A DNA stretch of 64,000 nt, from contig JAFMVE010000008.1 in the NCBI GenBank assembly GCA_025499705.1, forward strand, positions 62,001-126,000. The letters run 5' to 3'. The notes below the pieces were generated by a model. That model saw only the letters and a list, made by a program, of their open reading frames with translations, did no database searches and had not been told where the DNA came from. A program made the translations under genes and the position numbers. This DNA is from Carboxylicivirga caseinilyticus (GTDB lineage Bacteria; Bacteroidota; Bacteroidia; Bacteroidales; Marinilabiliaceae). Shown here in pieces: positions 61,957 to 64,000 of the stretch (position 1 is its first letter; each line of letters begins with the position of its first letter).

Positions 61957-62433
61957 ATGTCATTAACTGTTATTATCTTAATAATCCTTTTAGGATTATT
62001 TCTTTTAGTTCTAGAGTTTTTTGTTTTTCCCGGAGTAACGGTTGCTGGAATAGGAGGGTTCTTATTTGCAGCAGGTGGTATTTATTTGGTATATGACAAA
62101 TATGGAACATCATCGGGTAATATTGCCCTGGTTGGTACCTTGATTGTGGGTATAGTTATTTTGGTAATGGCTTTTCGGTCAAATACATGGAATCGTCTCA
62201 TGCTTCAGTCAAATATTGATGGTAAAGTAGAAACAGTGAAGCAGGATGTTATAAAAGAGGGTGACGAGGGTGTTACAGTAACCCGTTTAAATCCAATTGG
62301 AAAAGTAAGTGTTAATTCCGAACTGGTTGAAGGTCGTTGCCCTGGTCATTTTGTTGATGAAAACACGTCAGTTATAGTTCAAAAAGTATATAAAACATAC
62401 GTAATTGTAAAACCTAAAAAATTAAACTTATGA
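61957..62433 (+). CDS. NfeD family membrane protein
   Basis: A 158-residue protein of the short NfeD type: two to three membrane helices ([53 protein letters not shown]) and a C-terminal OB-fold-like domain ([20 protein letters not shown]). It overlaps the flotillin-like gene by four bases. NfeD proteins partner with flotillins in membrane microdomains. Confidence 0.9.
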   Translation: MSLTVIILIILLGLFLLVLEFFVFPGVTVAGIGGFLFAAGGIYLVYDKYGTSSGNIALVGTLIVGIVILVMAFRSNTWNRLMLQSNIDGKVETVKQDVIKEGDEGVTVTRLNPIGKVSVNSELVEGRCPGHFVDENTSVIVQKVYKTYVIVKPKKLNL

Positions 62434-63419
62434 TGGAAGGTTTCGCTCCAATATTATTGATAGCGGCGGTCGTAGTCGTTGTCTTTTTATTTCTTTATTA
62501 TGTTCCTATTTTACTTTGGTTTTCAGCTTTAGTTTCAGGAGTTCGTATCTCGCTTATTCAGCTTGTTTTGATGCGAATTCGTAAGGTGCCTCCAGGGGTT
62601 ATTGTTCGAGCTCTGATTGAGGCTTCAAAAGCAGGATTAAAAGAAATAAAACGTGATGAACTGGAAGCTCACTTTCTGGCTGGTGGTCATATCGAGAACG
62701 TTGTTCATGCCTTGGTTTCGGCCAATAAAGCCAATATAGACCTGAACTTTCAAATGGCTACGGCTATTGACCTGGCAGGTCGTGATGTATTTGAAGCGGT
62801 TCAAATGTCAGTAAATCCAAAGGTAATTGATACACCTCCAGTAGCTGCTGTTGCAAAAGATGGTATTCAGTTGATTGCTAAAGCCAGGGTTACGGTTCGT
62901 GCCAGTATCAAACAATTAGTTGGTGGTGCTGGTGAAGAAACAGTGCTTGCTCGTGTTGGTGAAGGTATTGTATCCTCTATTGGTTCTTCTATTTCTCATA
63001 AAGCTGTGTTGGAGAATCCTGATTCTATTTCTAAAGTGGTTTTGGAAAAAGGATTGGATGCCGGTACTGCATTTGAGATTCTTTCTATTGATATAGCAGA
63101 TATTGATATAGGTAAAAACATTGGTGCTGGTTTACAAATAGATCAGGCAGAAGCTGATAAAAATATTGCGCAGGCAAAAGCAGAGGAGCGTAGAGCTATG
63201 GCTGTTGCTCTTGAGCAGGAAATGAAAGCTAAAGCACAAGAAGCCAGAGCTAAGGTGATTGAGGCTGAAGCTGACGTTCCGAAGGCCTTAGCTGAAGCTT
63301 TCAGAAGTGGAAATTTGGGCGTGATGGATTATTTGAAATATAAGAATATTGAGGCTGATACGGCCATGCGCGATTCAATTGCGAAGCCCGGACAGAAACC
63401 TCCTAAAAAAGATAATTAA
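62430..63419 (+). CDS. floA: Flotillin-like protein FloA
   Basis: A 329-residue FloA (UPF0365) scaffold of membrane microdomains. An N-terminal hydrophobic hairpin ([20 protein letters not shown]) is followed by the conserved [20 protein letters not shown], an SPFH domain ([20 protein letters not shown]), and a C-terminal Ala/Glu-rich coiled coil ([20 protein letters not shown]). The start has ATGATG at 62430. It is translationally coupled to nfeD, and a strong terminator follows. Confidence 0.95.
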   Translation: MMEGFAPILLIAAVVVVVFLFLYYVPILLWFSALVSGVRISLIQLVLMRIRKVPPGVIVRALIEASKAGLKEIKRDELEAHFLAGGHIENVVHALVSANKANIDLNFQMATAIDLAGRDVFEAVQMSVNPKVIDTPPVAAVAKDGIQLIAKARVTVRASIKQLVGGAGEETVLARVGEGIVSSIGSSISHKAVLENPDSISKVVLEKGLDAGTAFEILSIDIADIDIGKNIGAGLQIDQAEADKNIAQAKAEERRAMAVALEQEMKAKAQEARAKVIEAEADVPKALAEAFRSGNLGVMDYLKYKNIEADTAMRDSIAKPGQKPPKKDN

Positions 63420-63426
63420 TTTTTTG

Positions 63427-63451
63427 AAGCTCCTTCGGGAGCTTTTTTTTT
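63427..63451 (+). terminator. Rho-independent terminator after floA
   Basis: AAGCTCC, loop TTCG and GGAGCTT are followed by a long T-run. The UUCG tetraloop makes this stem very stable. It is seven bases after the floA stop codon. Confidence 0.95.
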
Positions 63452-63520
63452 GACTTTTAATTAGTTAATTCCGGACAATAATATTGAAGAATAAAAAGTG
63501 CGGAAATTTTTGAAAAAGTT

Positions 63521-63551
63521 TTTGGAGATATGATTCTATTTACTACTTTTG
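63521..63551 (+). promoter_or_regulatory. Promoter of the tRNA cluster
   Basis: TTTG (63521-63524), a 19-base spacer and TACTTTTG (63544-63551) match the Bacteroidota consensus exactly. Transcription would begin near 63558, about 70 bases before tRNA-Ser. Confidence 0.8.
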
Positions 63552-63629
63552 CAAACGCAATTGCAAATGGGGCGTACGATAGAGGAGTTTTGATGTAATT
63601 GCTACTCTCAAAAGGTGAGAGGTAAAAAT

Positions 63630-63716
63630 GGAGAGTTGGGTGAGTGGCTGAAACCACCAGTTTGCTAAACTGACGTACGGGAAACTGTACCGGGGGTTCG
63701 AATCCCCCACTCTCCG
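63630..63716 (+). tRNA. tRNA-Ser (anticodon GCT)
   Basis: An 87-base tRNA with acceptor arms GGAGAGT and ACTCTCC, anticodon loop TTTGCTAAA (GCT, reading AGC/AGT), a long variable arm (CGTACGGGAAACTGTACC region) and the T-loop TTCGAAT. The discriminator base is G. CCA is not encoded. Confidence 0.95.
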
Positions 63717-63730
63717 CTCAATATTGTTTT

Positions 63731-63805
63731 CGGGGTGTAGCGCAGTCCGGTTAGCGCACCTGGTTTGGGACCAGGGGGTCCCAGGTTCGAATCCTGGTAC
63801 CCCGA
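63731..63805 (+). tRNA. tRNA-Pro (anticodon TGG), copy 1
   Basis: A 75-base tRNA with acceptor arms CGGGGTG and TACCCCG, D-stem GCGC/GCGC, anticodon stem CCTGG/CCAGG with TGG in the loop TTTGGGA, and the T-loop TTCGAAT. The discriminator base is A. CCA is not encoded. Confidence 0.95.
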
Positions 63806-63812
63806 CTACTTT

Positions 63813-63847
63813 AAGAACTTTGTAATGATAAAGTTCTTTGTTTTTTT
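63813..63847 (+). terminator. Terminator-like hairpin between the two tRNA-Pro genes
   Basis: AAGAACTTT and AAAGTTCTT form a perfect 9-bp stem with an 8-base loop, then TGTTTTTTT. If active, copy 2 depends on read-through or its own promoter. Confidence 0.8.
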
Positions 63848-63859
63848 AGAATGTTGTTT

Positions 63860-63934
63860 CGGGGTGTAGCGCAGTCCGGTTAGCGCACCTGGTTTGGGAC
63901 CAGGGGGTCCCAGGTTCGAATCCTGGTACCCCGA
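63860..63934 (+). tRNA. tRNA-Pro (anticodon TGG), copy 2
   Basis: Identical over all 75 bases to the copy at 63731-63805. The two are 54 bases apart. A short GTTTC/GTTTTC context before each gene suggests a local duplication. Confidence 0.95.
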
Positions 63935-63946
63935 CAAGTAAAGTAT

Positions 63947-63980
63947 AAGCTCATATGTCAAATGACGTATGAGCTTTTTT
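63947..63980 (+). terminator. Terminator after the second tRNA-Pro gene
   Basis: AAGCTCATAT (63947-63956) pairs with GTATGAGCTT (63967-63976), with one G-T pair, and runs into six T. Confidence 0.85.
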
Positions 63981-64000
63981 ATTTTTATTGATTCTTGTTG

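Overview
The window is a chromosomal segment of a Bacteroidota bacterium, most likely class Bacteroidia and possibly the Marinilabiliales side of it (inference from gene families, not from a 16S gene). The base composition is AT-rich. Several genes carry the Bacteroidota -7 promoter element TAnnTTTG, the clearest being TTTG-N19-TACTTTTG ahead of a tRNA-Ser. Shine-Dalgarno sites are not evident. TonB-dependent receptors, GLPGLI proteins, an ECF sigma factor paired with a membrane/barrel protein, a short SpeA-type arginine decarboxylase and FloA/NfeD all fit this phylum. No phage, insertion sequence, rRNA operon or CRISPR array is visible.

Layout. 1-3.3 kb: a CoA-disulfide-reductase-like flavoprotein with two rhodanese domains, between two Crp/Fnr regulators (the first is cut by the window edge). 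3.4-11 kb: an RNA methyltransferase, an M49-type peptidase, a degenerate cyclase-HD fusion, an SMP-30-like secreted propeller, miaA, a Yip1 membrane protein and smpB. 11.2-13.1 kb: an ECF sigma factor overlapping a gene for a membrane-anchored beta-barrel protein. 13.1-16.8 kb: the most interesting block, a compact operon of PqqD-like protein, Pro/Gly-rich 68-residue peptide, HPr-kinase-like protein, Ser-His type S26 peptidase and ABC exporter, which looks like a minimal RiPP-type peptide modification and export system with no recognisable cyclase or radical SAM enzyme. 16.9-24.9 kb: tsaD, then tamB followed by exbB-exbD-exbD-tonB (outer-membrane assembly and energy transduction). 25.1-32 kb: a TauE/SafE permease and a GLPGLI/TonB-receptor module with a small two-cysteine secreted peptide, an HTH protein and a 224-residue unknown, with three related long hairpins across the region.

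32.8-41.3 kb: glyA, a TM2 and a DUF2752 protein, two paralogous CLC chloride-transporter-like genes, a NUMOD4/HNH-like protein with a C-terminal HTH, and an orphan GroES-like gene overlapping a dihydrouridine synthase gene. 41.4-55.5 kb: a TonB receptor, arginine decarboxylase, an S9 peptidase lipoprotein, a Tat-exported Fe-S aldo/keto reductase with a secreted partner, a DEAD-box helicase, a second TonB receptor resembling heme receptors, and a membrane metallophosphoesterase. 55.5-64 kb: small membrane and secreted proteins, bcp-recA, a PD40/SPOR envelope protein, clpS, nfeD-floA, tRNA-Ser(GCT) and two identical tRNA-Pro(TGG) genes.

Most of the window is ordinary core genome. The accessory interest lies in the peptide-maturation operon near 13-16.8 kb, the GLPGLI/peptide module near 26-32 kb, and short dispersed intergenic repeats of CTAA/TTAG type near 25.1, 32.8, 35.1 and 39.5 kb.
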